Assembly: GCA_029817715.1 (NCBI GenBank)
Contig: JARUPY010000314.1
Span: 96,867-160,866 of the forward strand
Reading direction: 5' to 3'
From: Melastoma dodecandrum
Lineage: Eukaryota > Streptophyta > Magnoliopsida > Myrtales > Melastomataceae
DNA: 64,000 nucleotides
The notes under the pieces are model-generated. The model did no database searches, was not told the origin of the DNA, and worked only from the letters and a program-made list of their open reading frames with translations. Both the position numbers and the translations under genes were made by a program. This document shows, one piece after another, positions 28,549-38,578 of this stretch (its first letter is position 1; each line of letters starts with the position of its first letter).

Positions 28549-29612
28549 CTGAGGTCCATGGGCAGGGGCAGGCGTGCCACGGCCGGCGTGGGGAGAAGGG
28601 ACAGGAGCGCCCGGCGCAGCGGGTGCCAGCCGGCGCTCAGTGCCAACACGAAGGCGCCGAGCAGGAGCAGGGATAAGGGTACGCTCTGACCGGCGACGCC
28701 GCTGTCCCGCACGAGCCGGCCGAGCGCCAGGCCCGCATAGACGAGGCCCGAGACGAGCAGCGCCCGCCGGTCGATGAGGAGCGCCACGGCCGCGAGGAGC
28801 AGGACGACGGCGAGCACGAGGGCCGATACGCCGGGCGAGGGATCGCGCGCGCCCATGAGCCCGAGCAGCGGATGCACGATGAGCGGGGCGGCGAGCAGAT
28901 GCAACCAGAAGGCGATGTCGGAGGCGCGCGTCGCCCTATGCCGATCCGAAAGGTCGAATCTCATGGCCAGCGCGAAGGCCGCTAGCCCGAAAAGAGCGAC
29001 CAGGCCGCTCCCGTAGGCCGCCACGGCGTCGGGAAGGATCGCGCGGATCGCCATCAGGGCAGCCACGATGAGGGCGGCGACACCGGCCGCGATCGTGACA
29101 GGGACACGGAACCTCCAGTAATGCATGACGGCCAGCGCCGCCGCACCGAGGCCCGCGACCGATGCCGCGACGGGCTCGTCGACGCTCCCGGCGAAGCTGG
29201 ATGTCGAAAGGGTGCCCGGGCGAGACGCGACTGCGGCAAGGATCGCCAATCCGGCCGAGGCGAGAAGGCTCGCGAGAAGGGCGATGCTCGGCAGCGCCAT
29301 GCGCCGCGAACGCGTGAAGATTTCCGCGAGAAGCCAGCTCGAGACTGCGACGACCGTCAGGGCGATGGCCAGGGGGAGGGCCTGGAGCGCGAACCACGCG
29401 GCGGCACCGAGGAACATCCCGAGCCCGATCGTGACGAAGATGTCGGCGAAGCCGGTGACGAAGCGCAGCCTCTCGTCGTCGTGCGGGATCGCGGCGAGAT
29501 CGGATCGGGCCAGCGCCGCAAGGGCCGCGGCTTGATCCGTCGAGACCACGCCGTCCCGGACCGCCCGGGCGAGGAGCGCCGAAAGATCGCCGCCGTCGTC
29601 GACACGGCTCAC
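28545..29612 (-). CDS. DUF2157-like multi-pass membrane protein between hslV and hslU
   Basis: GTG start at 29612 ([20 protein letters not shown]) forms a GTGA overlap with the hslV stop, and the TGA at 28545 forms an ATGA overlap with hslU, so all three genes should be translated in coupled fashion. A soluble N-terminal helix pair ([20 protein letters not shown]) resembles the start of DUF2157 proteins and is followed by about ten hydrophobic helices, e.g. [20 protein letters not shown] and [20 protein letters not shown]. Length is 355 residues with an intact frame. Function is unknown. Its position inside the protease operon suggests a link to HslUV or heat stress, which is inference only. 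Confidence 0.7.
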   Translation of the reverse strand: MSRVDDGGDLSALLARAVRDGVVSTDQAAALAALARSDLAAIPHDDERLRFVTGFADIFVTIGLGMFLGAAAWFALQALPLAIALTVVAVSSWLLAEIFTRSRRMALPSIALLASLLASAGLAILAAVASRPGTLSTSSFAGSVDEPVAASVAGLGAAALAVMHYWRFRVPVTIAAGVAALIVAALMAIRAILPDAVAAYGSGLVALFGLAAFALAMRFDLSDRHRATRASDIAFWLHLLAAPLIVHPLLGLMGARDPSPGVSALVLAVVLLLAAVALLIDRRALLVSGLVYAGLALGRLVRDSGVAGQSVPLSLLLLGAFVLALSAGWHPLRRALLSLLPTPAVARLPLPMDLR

Positions 29613-30184
29613 GGCGGGCCGCCGATCATCTCGACGACGAGGTTCTCGTTGGTGTAGATGCAGATCTCGGCGGCGATCCTCATGCCCTTGCGCACCACCG
29701 CCTCGGCCGGAAGGTCCGTGTCGATCAGCGCGCGCGCCGCCGCGAGCGCGTAATTGCCGCCCGAGCCGATGGCCGCCACCGCGCCGTGTTCGGAAGCTTC
29801 GGGCTCCAGCACGTCGCCCGTGCCGGTCAGGACGAGGGCGGTCTTCTCGTCCGCCACCAGCATCATGGCCTCGAGCCGGCGCAGGTAGCGGTCGGTGCGC
29901 CAGTCCTTGGCGAGCTCGACGGAGGCGCGCATCAGCTGGCCGGGGAACTGCTCGAGCTTGGCTTCGAGCCGCTCGAACAGCGTGAAGGCGTCGGCGGTGG
30001 CGCCGGCGAAGCCCGCGATGACGCTGCCCTTGGCGAGGCGCCGCACCTTGCGGGCCGTCGACTTCATCACGGTCTGGCCGAAGGACACCTGGCCGTCGCC
30101 GCCGATCACGGTCAGCCCCCGCTTCTTCACCATGAGGATGGTGGTGGCATGGAAGGGCTGCCGCGGCTCGTTCCCTTGGTCCAT
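29609..30184 (-). CDS. hslV: HslV, proteolytic subunit of the HslUV protease
   Basis: HslV is a threonine peptidase whose mature N-terminus is the catalytic Thr. The precursor starts [20 protein letters not shown]; the first Thr of ATTI is expected to be exposed by removal of 13 residues, and an extended propeptide ending in a small residue before TTI is usual in alphaproteobacteria. Downstream are [70 protein letters not shown] and [12 protein letters not shown]. Length is 191 with an intact frame. Its stop overlaps the start of the DUF2157-like gene. It is the first gene of the heat-shock-type operon. Confidence 0.96.
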   Translation of the reverse strand: MDQGNEPRQPFHATTILMVKKRGLTVIGGDGQVSFGQTVMKSTARKVRRLAKGSVIAGFAGATADAFTLFERLEAKLEQFPGQLMRASVELAKDWRTDRYLRRLEAMMLVADEKTALVLTGTGDVLEPEASEHGAVAAIGSGGNYALAAARALIDTDLPAEAVVRKGMRIAAEICIYTNENLVVEMIGGPP

Positions 30185-30209
30185 CGACGTCTCCGGATGA
30201 CAAGGTCCC

Positions 30210-30239
30210 GACGTATGGTGGCGGGAAGGGGCTTGCAAG
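30210..30239 (-). promoter_or_regulatory. Probable heat-shock (RpoH-like) promoter of the hslV operon
   Basis: On the minus strand CTTGCAA (-35 side, 30239-30233) is followed after a 17-nt spacer by a CCATACGT -10 region, about 30 nt before the hslV start. CTTG...C(C/T)ATA resembles RpoH-type promoters of alphaproteobacteria. This is a pattern match only. Confidence 0.45.
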
Positions 30240-30365
30240 TGCGGGCCCGGGGGGCGCCGTCCGCGCGGCGGACCGAATGATGCCGCTTTGCTGGCGCAAG
30301 CTCCGCGGGTTAACCCTGTCGCCGAAACCGCCTCGCCCGCGAGGGGCACCCGAGATGCCGATCCG

Positions 30366-31211
30366 ATGAGAAGCCCCGTTCCGGTCCTGGCGAGTGCCGC
30401 CGCCGCGCTGCTGGCCTGTTCGACCGCGTCGCCCGCGGCGCCGCCCGCCCCCGACCCGAACGCCACGCCCATCCACCTGCGCTACGGCGTGGCCCTGATC
30501 GGCCTGCCCATCGGCACCGCGGCCGTCGAGGGCACGGTGGGTCCCAAGGACTACCGGCTGCTCGGCAACGGCAAGCTCACCGGCATCGCGGGCGTGCTCG
30601 TCGACACCAAGGGCGCCGTCACGGCCACGGGCGCCCACAGGGACGGGCACGTGACGCCCTCGGGCTTCGCCGCCACGGCGGGCACGCCCCACTACCTCCT
30701 CACCATCCGGATGGCCGAGGAGAAGAACGCCGCCACGCAGGTCGAGATCACGCCGCCCTACATCCAGACGCCGGACCGGATCCCGGTCGCGCCGGCCGAC
30801 AAGCGGGGCATCATCGACCCGATGAGCTCCTTCATCATGCCGGTGCCGGGCACGGGCGACGTGCTCGGTCCCGCGGCCTGCGACCGCACATTGCCGCTGT
30901 TCGACGGGGGCGTGCGCTTCAACGTGGTGCTGAGCTTCAAGCGCCTGCAGCAGGTGGCGACGCCCGCCTATACGGGGCCGGTCGCGGTCTGCGCGGCCCG
31001 CTACCAGCCGATCTCGGGCTATCGCCCCGACCGGCCGGTCAACAAGTTCATGATCGACAACAAGGACATGGAGACCTGGCTGGCGCCCGTCGGGGGGACC
31101 CGCTTCGTCTACCCCTACCACATCGCCGTCATGAGCATGATCGGCATGGTGACGATCGACGCCACCGACATCTCCTTCGCCGGGCCCCTCAAGGCGGCCG
31201 GGGCGCGCTGA
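30366..31211 (+). CDS. DUF3108 exported protein (281 aa)
   Basis: A short hydrophobic leader with a possible lipobox ([12 protein letters not shown], Cys about residue 18) is followed by [39 protein letters not shown], a run with [41 protein letters not shown] and [20 protein letters not shown]. The pattern YxVxxxGLxIGxAxxxG...P.D..DP.S.......G...C......FDG..R..L...CxxxYxPIxGyR is that of DUF3108 proteins, cell-envelope proteins of unknown role. The frame is intact. It is divergent from hslV. Confidence 0.75.
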   Translation: MRSPVPVLASAAAALLACSTASPAAPPAPDPNATPIHLRYGVALIGLPIGTAAVEGTVGPKDYRLLGNGKLTGIAGVLVDTKGAVTATGAHRDGHVTPSGFAATAGTPHYLLTIRMAEEKNAATQVEITPPYIQTPDRIPVAPADKRGIIDPMSSFIMPVPGTGDVLGPAACDRTLPLFDGGVRFNVVLSFKRLQQVATPAYTGPVAVCAARYQPISGYRPDRPVNKFMIDNKDMETWLAPVGGTRFVYPYHIAVMSMIGMVTIDATDISFAGPLKAAGAR

Positions 31212-31305
31212 GGCGCCCGACCCGGGCGGGCGCTTCCCGCGGGCCCGCCCGGCACTATGATGAGGGCGGCGTCCCGAACGGCCGGGCCGCGGCCCGGATG
31301 ACCGG

Positions 31306-31755
31306 ATGACCTCGCCCGCCCCCTCCTATCGCGACGACCCCCGAGTCCCGCCCTTCCCCGACGACAAGCCCCTGATCGTCTTCGACGGCGTCTGCGTGCT
31401 CTGCTCGGCCAGCGCGCGTTTCGTGGTCGGCCACGATCCCGAGGCGCGTTTCAGGCTCACGGCGGCGCAATCGGCGGTCGGCCAGGGGCTCTACCGCCAT
31501 CTCGGCCTGTCGCCGACCGCCTACGACACCTTCCTGCTCGTCGAGGACGGCCGCGCCTTCGTGAAATCCGACGCGGCCCTGCGCGTGGCGGGCCGGCTCG
31601 GGCTGCCCTGGTCGCTGGCCGCCGTGCTGCGCATCGTGCCGCGGCGCCTGCGCGATGCCGCCTACGACATCGTGGCGCGCAACCGCTACCGGATCTTCGG
31701 GCGGCGCGACGCCTGTTTCCTCCCCGCCGCCGACGCGGCGAGGCGCTTCCTGTGA
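31306..31755 (+). CDS. DCC-family thiol-disulfide oxidoreductase-like protein (DUF393)
   Basis: DKPLIVFDGVCVLCSASARF carries the family DGxCxxC motif, followed by FRLTAAQSAVGQGLYRHLGL, a tail with SDAALRVAGRLGLPW and a C-terminal YDIVARNRYRIFGRRDACFL. This is a complete 149-residue DCC protein, predicted to have a thioredoxin-like fold. The physiological partner is unknown. It lies between the DUF3108 gene and the helicase on the same strand. The frame is intact. Confidence 0.85.
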   Translation: MTSPAPSYRDDPRVPPFPDDKPLIVFDGVCVLCSASARFVVGHDPEARFRLTAAQSAVGQGLYRHLGLSPTAYDTFLLVEDGRAFVKSDAALRVAGRLGLPWSLAAVLRIVPRRLRDAAYDIVARNRYRIFGRRDACFLPAADAARRFL

Positions 31756-31861
31756 CGCTCGGCTCCAGGCCGGGCCGCCGTCGCGCGGGTTGATTTGCCG
31801 GCGTCCCGACCCGACATTGTGGTGCAGCGGCCCGCCACGGGCCGCGCCTGCGAACCAGGAT

Positions 31862-31877
31862 CCGGCTCAAGAGCCGG
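31862..31877. repeat. Perfect hairpin upstream of the helicase gene
   Basis: CCGGCTC (31862-31868) and GAGCCGG (31871-31877) form a perfect 7-bp stem with a 2-nt loop, about 45 nt before the helicase start. There is no T-tract; it could be a leader structure or an operator. Confidence 0.3.
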
Positions 31878-31922
31878 TTCCGCGCGGTCGTCTCAAGCAG
31901 CGCCACGAGGGCCGGCCGCTCG

Positions 31923-32090
31923 ATGCATCATCCGAACCGCAGCACGCCGGGCGCTCTCGCGGGAGCCCTGGCGGGGGTCCGCGACCAGGTCCGGGCCCGC
32001 ACCGTCACCGCCGTCCTCGGTCCCACCAACACCGGCAAGACCCATTTCGCCATCGAGCGGATGCTGGCGCACCCGTCCGGCATCATCGGC

Positions 32091-32124
<34 letters not shown>

Positions 32125-35100
32125 GCCGCGTCGTCGAGAAGGTCGGGGCCGAGCAGGTCGCGCTGATCACCGGCGAGGAGAAGATCAAGCCCCGGAACCC
32201 GCGCTACTGGATCTGCACCGTCGAGGCCATGCCGCGGGACCTCGACGTCTCGTTCCTGGCCATCGACGAGATCCAGCTCTGCCAGGACTTCGACCGCGGC
32301 CACGCCTTCACCGACCGGCTGCTCCACCGCCGCGGCCGGGACGAGACGCTGGTGCTCGGCGCCTCCACCATGCAGCGCATGATCGAGCGGCTGCTGCCGG
32401 GCGTCACCATCGTCAACCGGCCGCGCCTGTCGAACCTGACCTTCGCGGGCGAGAAGAAGCTGTCGCGCCTGCCGCACCGGAGCGCCATCGTGGCCTTCTC
32501 GGCCGACGAGGTCTACGCCATCGCGGAGCTGATCCGCCGCCAGCGCGGCGGCGCGGCGGTGGTGATGGGCGCGCTCTCGCCGCGCACCCGCAACGCGCAG
32601 GTCGCGATGTACCAGAACGGCGAGGTCGACTATCTCGTCGCCACCGACGCGATCGGCATGGGGCTCAACATGGACGTAGCGCACGTCGCCTTCGCGGGCG
32701 AGCGCAAGTTCGACGGCTGGCAGTACCGGCGGCTGAACCCGGCCGAGATCGGCCAGATCGCGGGCCGCGCCGGGCGCCACGTGAAGGACGGCACCTTCGG
32801 CACCACGGGCCGCTGCCCGGCCTTCGAGGAGGACCTCGTCGAGGCGCTCGAGGAGCACCGCTTCGACCCGGTCTCGACGCTGCAGTGGCGCAATTCCGAT
32901 CTCGACTTCGCGTCGCTCGCGTCGCTGCAGGCCTCGCTGGACGTTTTCCCCAACGAGCCGGGCCTCACCCGCGCGCCCCTGGCCGAGGACGTGCTGGTGC
33001 TCGACATCGCGGCGCGGGACGAGACGGTGCGGCGCGTCGCCAAGACGCGCGCCGACATCCAGCGCCTCTGGGACGTGTGCCAGGTGCCGGACTACCGCAA
33101 GGTGTCGCCCTCCGCTCATGCCGAGCTCGCCCTGGCGCTCTACGGCTACGTGGTGCGGGCCGGGCGCGTTCCCGACAGCTGGTACGCCCAGCAGGTGGCG
33201 CTCTACGACCGGACCGAGGGCGACATCGACGCCCTGTCGGCGCGCATCGCCCAGGTCCGCACCCTCACCTACATCGCCAACCGGCCCGACTGGCTCGGCG
33301 ATCCGGAGCATTGGCAGGGCGTCACGCGTCAGCTAGAGGACAGGCTGTCCGATGCCTTGCACGAGAGACTGGCCCAGCGCTTCGTCGACAGGCGGACGAG
33401 CGTGTTGATGCGGCGCTTGAGAGAGAATGCGATGTTGGAAGCGGAGATCACGGCCGGCGGCGACGTGGTGGTGGAAGGCCAGCACGTGGGACAGCTGCAC
33501 GGCTTCCGGTTCACGCCCGACCCGCAGGCCGCGGGCGAAGCCGCCAAGGCGCTGAACGCCGCCGCCCTCAAGGCGCTCGGCGGCGAGATCGAGGCGCGGG
33601 CCGACCGCTTCGCGGCGGCCGTGGACGAGAGTTTCGCGCTGGCCAACGACGGCACGATCCGCTGGCTCGGCGACCCCGTGGCGAAGCTCGCGGCCGGCGA
33701 CAAGCTGCTCCAGCCCCGTGCCCGGATCGTGGCGGACGAGTACCTCACCGGCCCGGCCCTCGAGACCGTGCAGCGGCGCCTCGACCTGTGGCTCGCCCAG
33801 CACGTCAAGAAGCACCTCGGCGTCCTCTTCGATCTCGAGACCGGCGAGGGCCTCGACGGGATCTCGCGCGGCATCGCGTTCCAGGTGGCGGAATCGCTCG
33901 GCGTGCTGGAGCGCTCCCGCGTCGCCGAGGAGATGAAGAGCCTCGACCAGGCGGCGCGCGGCACGCTGCGCAAGCTCGGCCTGCGCTTCGGCGCCTATCA
34001 CATCTACCTGCCCGCCCTGGTGAAGCCGGCGCCCCGCGCCCTGGCGGCCCAGCTCTGGGCGCTGCGGCACGGCGGCGTCGAGAGCGTCAAGGGGCTCGAC
34101 GAGGTGCCGCATCTGGCGGCCTCGGGCCGGACATCATTCGTGGCGGATCCCGAGATCCCGAAGGGGCTCTACCGCGCCGCCGGCTTCCGCGTCTGCGGCA
34201 CGCGCGCCGTGCGGGTCGACATCCTGGAGCGCCTCGCCGACCTCATCCGGCCCGCCATCGCCTATCGCCCCGGCACGACCCCCGGCGCGCCCCCGCCCGG
34301 CACGGCCGACAACGACGGCTTCGTCCCCACCGTCCAGATGACGTCGCTGGCGGGCTGTTCGGGCGAGGATTTCGCCTCGATCCTCAAGGCGCTGGGCTAC
34401 GTGCTGGACCGGCGCCCCGGCCCGGCCATCACGGTGCCGCTCCTGCCCGTGGCGCCGGTCGAGCCGTTGAAGCCGCCCCCCGCCGCCGCGCCGGCCGCGG
34501 CGGATGGTCCCGCCGACGAAGCCGCGCCGGCCGCGGCCGACGATACCGCGGTCGCCGAGGAGGCACCGGCCGGCGGCGGAAGCCCCGAACCCGTCGAGGC
34601 GCTGCCCCCGGACGCCGAGGCGACGCCGGCCGAGACCGACGCCGAGGCGGCCGGCCGCGCCGAGATCCCGGTCGACGACGGCACGCTGATCGAGGGCACG
34701 GGCCTGCTGCGCTCGCCGGAGCCCGCCCCGGAACCCGAGGCCCGCCACGGTGGCGGCACGCCCGAGGCGCCCGAACACGCGCCGGCCCCCGGCCGAGGCC
34801 TCCGGCCGCCGATGCCGATGCCGGCCGAGGCCGCCGAATCGCCCGAAGCCGCCCCGGCGATGGCCGAATCGGGGCCGTGAGCCCGCCGTGGGGACGTCGC
34901 GACCGCCGAGGCCGCGGAGACGTCCGAGGCCAACCGACGCCGCCGCGGTGCCGGCTGAGCCCGCGGAGCCCGTCCTCATTGAGGTCTGGCGCCCACCAAC
35001 CGCACCAACCATCACGCGCAGCGCCGGGCGGATGGCCGCGGCGGTCCGCGCCGAGCGACAACCGTCCCGACCCGCGCCGCGCGCCCGCCCCCTCCGGCGA

Positions 35101-35558
35101 GGGCGTCGCCGCGGAGGGACAGGCCGGCGAGCGCCGGCGAAGTCGGCGGCCGTCCGTCGCGCCCGCGTCCCGACCCAGCGCGGCCACCGGCGGACGTCCG
35201 GGCGGCCGGCGAACCGCGGCTTCGACCGCGACACCGTCGCCCTGGCCGCCGACGGTCAGGCCGCAACCGCAGGCCGGCGCGCCGAAGGCGGCCCCGGCCC
35301 GGCCCGGGCGGGGACGGCGCGGGCCCGGCGCGATCCGGCAAGGCCCGGTTCGAGAGCCGCGGCGGCGAGAACCGCGGCGAGCGGGGCGGCTTCCGCGGCG
35401 AGCCGCGCGGCGAAGGCCGCCGCGAGAATCGCGGTCCGCAGACCTTCTCGAGCGAGCAACGCCCCGCCGCCCGGGACCGCCAGCCCGATCCGAATTCGCC
35501 CTTCGCCAAGCTCATGGCGCTGAAGGTCGAGCTCGAACGCGGCAAGAAGGAATCCTGA
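31923..35558 (+). CDS. SUV3-like DExH RNA helicase with RG-rich tail, frameshifts in the tail
   Basis: The N-terminal 440 residues are a two-RecA helicase core: Walker A VLGPTNTGKTHFAIERML, LLAREVYGRV, Walker B FLAIDEIQLCQD (DEIQ as in SUV3), ATDAIGMGLNMDVAHVAFAG and motif VI IGQIAGRAGRH. A long alpha-helical domain (LQASLDVFPNEPGLTRAPL, then GRVPDSWYAQQVALYDRTEG) and an Ala/Pro/Glu-rich linker follow. A first stop falls at 34880, but coding strings reappear after frame changes: PAEPVLIEVWRP, then RFESRGGENRGERGGFRGEP and a terminal PDPNSPFAKLMALKVELERG ending at 35558. The alphaproteobacterial family has this same basic, RG-rich end, so I treat the gene as about 1,211 codons. It probably unwinds structured RNA. 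Confidence 0.8.
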
Positions 35559-35564
35559 TCCCGC

Positions 35565-35917
35565 TTGCCCGGCAGTCCTCCCCTCCCCCGGCGGGTCCGG
35601 AGCCCGCGCGCCAGCGCCTCGACAAGTGGCTCTGGTTCGCGCGCGTGGTGAAGACCCGGTCGCTGGCGGCGAAGCTCGTGACCGAGGGGCATGTCCGGAT
35701 CAATTCGGTCCGGATCGAGACGGCCGCGAAGGCGGTCAAGCCGGGCGACATCGTCACGGTGGCGCTGGAGCGCCACGTCCGGGTGCTGAAGGTCCTGGCC
35801 TCCGGCGAGCGCCGGGGCCCGGCACCGGAAGCCCAGGCGCTCTACGAGGATCTCGCGCCGCGCCCGTCGCGGCCCGGCGACGACGGCGGCGCGGACGACG
35901 AGGGGAAGGACGATTAA
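35565..35917 (+). CDS. hslR: S4-domain RNA-binding protein HslR (Hsp15-like), start disturbed
   Basis: RQRLDKWLWFARVVKTRSLA, AKLVTEGHVRINSVRIETAA and KAVKPGDIVTVALERHVRVL form a complete S4 domain as in Hsp15, which binds stalled 50S subunits with attached nascent chain. A charged acidic tail (GDDGGADDEGKDD) follows. No ATG, GTG or TTG exists in this frame near the start; a TTG at 35565 in the neighbouring frame followed by an indel in the C-rich stretch at 35575-35590 is the simplest solution. The gene follows the helicase stop by a few nt, so the two are probably cotranscribed. The exact start is uncertain. Confidence 0.75.
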
Positions 35918-35950
35918 CCCGGGCCCGTCATGATCCCGCGGGAGCCGCGC

Positions 35951-35979
35951 TTGCACGCGTCCGATAAAGTCATTAGCAC
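35951..35979 (+). promoter_or_regulatory. Probable promoter of fdxA
   Basis: TTGCAC (35951-35956), 17-nt spacer, TAGCAC (35974-35979), about 80 nt before the fdxA ATG. The -35 match is good and the -10 match is moderate. Confidence 0.4.
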
Positions 35980-36057
35980 GGGCTGATGGCGGACGTTCGC
36001 CAGCGTCGCGCCCTCGATCGCGCCCGCACCCCGAAGAGCGCGTCCAAAGGATAGGAT

Positions 36058-36393
36058 ATGACCTACGTCGTCGTCGAGAACTGCATCAAGTGCAAGTACA
36101 TGGATTGTGTCGAGGTGTGCCCCGTGGATTGCTTCTACGAGGGTGAGAACATGCTCGTGATCCACCCCGACGAATGCATCGACTGCGGCGTGTGCGAACC
36201 CGAATGCCCGGCCGAGGCCATCAAGCCCGATACGGAATCCGGCCTCGAGAAGTGGCTCGGCCTCAACGCCGAATATGCCAAGTCCTGGCCCAACATCTCG
36301 GTCAAGAAGGAGCCGCCCTCCGACAGCAAGGAGTGGGACGGCAAGCCCGGCAAGGCGGACCTCTTCTCCCCCACGGCCGGCACGGGCGACTGA
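36058..36393 (+). CDS. fdxA: 7Fe ferredoxin FdxA (111 aa)
   Basis: The protein holds one 3Fe-4S and one 4Fe-4S cluster: [60 protein letters not shown]. The C-terminal [20 protein letters not shown] extension is typical of alphaproteobacterial FdxA. It acts in cytosolic electron transfer, usually essential, with partners unknown. GGATAGG precedes the ATG. A strong intrinsic terminator follows. The helicase-HslR-FdxA order is a common alphaproteobacterial neighbourhood. The frame is intact. Confidence 0.95.
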   Translation: MTYVVVENCIKCKYMDCVEVCPVDCFYEGENMLVIHPDECIDCGVCEPECPAEAIKPDTESGLEKWLGLNAEYAKSWPNISVKKEPPSDSKEWDGKPGKADLFSPTAGTGD

Positions 36394-36474
36394 CGTTTCC
36401 GGGCCATCGTCCGGTTCGGTCCCACACGCCTATCGGGACGCGCCGAGGGCGCGTTCATCCCACCCCACGACGAC

Positions 36475-36506
36475 GCTCCCGCGGCCCGGCCTCCGGGAGC
36501 TTTTTT
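36475..36506 (+). terminator. Intrinsic terminator after fdxA
   Basis: GCTCCCG and CGGGAGC form a GC-rich stem around a 12-nt loop and are followed directly by TTTTTT (36501-36506), 82 nt after the fdxA stop. Confidence 0.8.
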
Positions 36507-36519
36507 CTGGCCGCCGCCC

Positions 36520-37284
36520 TCAGCCCGCCAGGAGGCCCAGCGTCGCGGCCGCCTTCATGTCGGCCCAGCGCCGCTCGCGGCGCTCCAGGGCTTCCGCGTC
36601 GCCGCCCCACTGCGATTCCTGGAACGTCTCGTCGACATGGGCGGCCGACCAGGCCGCTTCGGGCGACAGGCGGCCGTGCATCACCGCGATCGCCAGCAGG
36701 GCCGAACCCGTCAGCGTCGTCATGACGTTGAGCGCGGCGAGGCGGAAGGGGGCCGCGGGCCCCTGCCCCACGAGGGCGTCGATCACCGCGCCGAGCGCCG
36801 CCAGCGTGGCGGGCGGCTGGCCCACGAAGGTCACGCCCTGGGCCAGGATGAAGCGTGCCCCGAAGGCGTCGCGCGCCCAGTCCAGCACGGGATCCCAGGC
36901 GGCCGCCTGGGCCGCCACCAGGGGCGCGGGCTCGGCGGCGCGGTAGGCCAGGAGGTCGGAGCCGAGATAGCCCTTCACCTCGTCGGCCACGGCCGCCATC
37001 TGCTCGGCCACGCCGTCGATGGCGCTGTTGCACGTCCGGGTCAGCGGCATACGGGCGGGGTCGATCACCGAGACCTGGGCGTTCCACTCGGCGGCGACCG
37101 CCAGCGCCGCCGGCGCGGAGGGCAAGGCGAGCGGTCGCCGGGCCGGGGTGCGGGCCGGGCGCCCGTCGAGCAGGAGGGCGAAGCCGCCGTCCCGCTCGGC
37201 GACGCTCGCCAGCGCAAAGAAGCGCTTCGGCTTGGCCGGAGGGGCCTGCCGCCCCGGGATCATCGGTCCGGGCTCGTCCGCCAT
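36520..37284 (-). CDS. ATP12 family F1-ATPase assembly chaperone
   Basis: The start MADEPGPMIPGRQAPPAKPK leads into KRFFALASVAERDGGFALLL (family FY..A.......G..v.LDGR), LDGRPARTPARRPLALPSA, AEWNAQVSVIDPARMPLTRT, the conserved CNSAIDGVA, YLGSDLLAYRA, and VMTTLTGSALLAIAVMHGRL followed by AWSAAHVDETFQESQWGGDA. In mitochondria ATP12 holds the F1 alpha subunit before alpha3beta3 assembly; the bacterial role is presumed similar. The ATG lies 4 nt after the stop of the pseudouridine-synthase gene, indicating one operon. The frame is intact at 254 residues. Confidence 0.85.
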   Translation of the reverse strand: MADEPGPMIPGRQAPPAKPKRFFALASVAERDGGFALLLDGRPARTPARRPLALPSAPAALAVAAEWNAQVSVIDPARMPLTRTCNSAIDGVAEQMAAVADEVKGYLGSDLLAYRAAEPAPLVAAQAAAWDPVLDWARDAFGARFILAQGVTFVGQPPATLAALGAVIDALVGQGPAAPFRLAALNVMTTLTGSALLAIAVMHGRLSPEAAWSAAHVDETFQESQWGGDAEALERRERRWADMKAAATLGLLAG

Positions 37285-37288
37285 CGTG

Positions 37289-38350
37289 TCAATCCTCGGG
37301 GGCATTCTCGATCGGGTCGAACTGCTTCGCATCGAAGCCGAACAGGTCCCAGCTCTTCTGCATATGGGGCGGCAGGGGCGCCGTCACATCGAGCGTGCCG
37401 CCTCGGGGATGCGGCAGGACGAGGCGTCGCGCCAGGAGGTGCAGCTTGCGCTCCACGTCGGCCGGAACCGCCCGGGCCGGATCGACGTGCTTGGCACCGC
37501 CGGGCGGCGGCACGGAATATTTGGGATCGCCCACGATCGGATGGCCGATCGCCTCCGCATGGGCGCGGAGCTGGTGGGTGCGGCCCGTGATGGGCTTCAT
37601 GGACAGCCAGGCGAGCCGCGGCATCACCCGGTCGACGGTGGCGTAGAGCGTCACGGAATGCTGCGCGTCGGGATCGCCGTGCTTGGCGACGCGCATGCGC
37701 TCCATGGCGGCGCGGTCCCCGCCCTTCGGCCGGTCGGCGCGATCGTTGCCCATGCCTTCGCCCTTGGCGAGGAACAGCGAGATGCGACCCTGCGCGGGCT
37801 TGGGAACGCCCTCCACCAGCGCCCAATAATGCTTGCGGGCCTGGCGCGAGCGGAACACCTCGCCGAGGTCCGCCGCCATCTTGCGGCTCTTGGCCACGAG
37901 CAGGACGCCCGACGTGTCGCGGTCGAGCCGGTGCACCAGCAGCGGCCGGGTCCCGGAAGCGTCGGCGAGGCTCTCCAGCATGCCGTCGATGTGATGGACC
38001 GTGCCGGAGCCGCCCTGCACGGCGAGCCCGTAGGGCTTGTTCAGCACCAGCACGTCGCGATCCTCGAAGATCACCATCTCGTGGATGGCGCGGCGGTCCT
38101 CCTCGGAGGGCGCGGGGCGGCGCACCGCGGGCGCGGGATGCTCGGAGGTCTTGAGCGGCGGCACCCGCACGGTCTGGCCGGGCGAGACGCGCGCGGAGGT
38201 CTTGGTGCGGGCCCCGTCGATCCGGACCTGGCCGGTCCTGACGATCTTGTTGAGATGGCCCAGCGTCAGTTCGGGGTGGCGCCGCTTGAACCAGCGGTCG
38301 AGGCGCATGCCGTCCTCGTCTTCCGTGACGATCAGGGTCTCGACGCTCAT
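37289..38350 (-). CDS. RluC/RluD-family 23S rRNA pseudouridine synthase
   Basis: An N-terminal S4 domain (MRLDRWFKRRHPELTLGHLN, KIVRTGQVRIDGARTKTSAR) is followed by the catalytic domain with FEDRDVLVLNKPYGLAVQGG, the active-site Asp motif LLVHRLDRDTSGVLLVAKS, RKHYWALVEG and TGRTHQLRAHAEAIGHPIVG. It isomerises specific uridines in 23S rRNA; RluC and RluD cannot be told apart here. The start is the ATG at 38350 after GGAG (MSVETLIVTEDEDG). The frame is intact, 353 residues. The ATP12 gene follows after 4 nt. Confidence 0.88.
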   Translation of the reverse strand: MSVETLIVTEDEDGMRLDRWFKRRHPELTLGHLNKIVRTGQVRIDGARTKTSARVSPGQTVRVPPLKTSEHPAPAVRRPAPSEEDRRAIHEMVIFEDRDVLVLNKPYGLAVQGGSGTVHHIDGMLESLADASGTRPLLVHRLDRDTSGVLLVAKSRKMAADLGEVFRSRQARKHYWALVEGVPKPAQGRISLFLAKGEGMGNDRADRPKGGDRAAMERMRVAKHGDPDAQHSVTLYATVDRVMPRLAWLSMKPITGRTHQLRAHAEAIGHPIVGDPKYSVPPPGGAKHVDPARAVPADVERKLHLLARRLVLPHPRGGTLDVTAPLPPHMQKSWDLFGFDAKQFDPIENAPED

Positions 38351-38578
38351 GGGAAACTCCATACCGGGGGCAGAGGACCGATATGATCGCGCCGCGCCGA
38401 CAGAGCCCGCGGACGGGCCCCAGATCCAAGGGCCGGCGCGTGTCCGCCACCAGGGCGACACGGGCTCGACGCGCCGCGGCCAGCCCCTCGGACGGAGGGG
38501 CCGACCGCGGCGCCGTCTCGACATGGCGCCCTCCGGCGCGGGATGCAAGGTGATTTCGCGCCGCGCCCCGACCCGCCG

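Noticed and set aside
31655..35917. A 1,420-codon open frame on the plus strand overlapping the helicase
   Set aside because: Its first 1,200 codons are Arg/Pro/Gly-rich and out of frame with the helicase motifs. Only the end (HslR) is real. Long open frames are expected by chance at this GC content.
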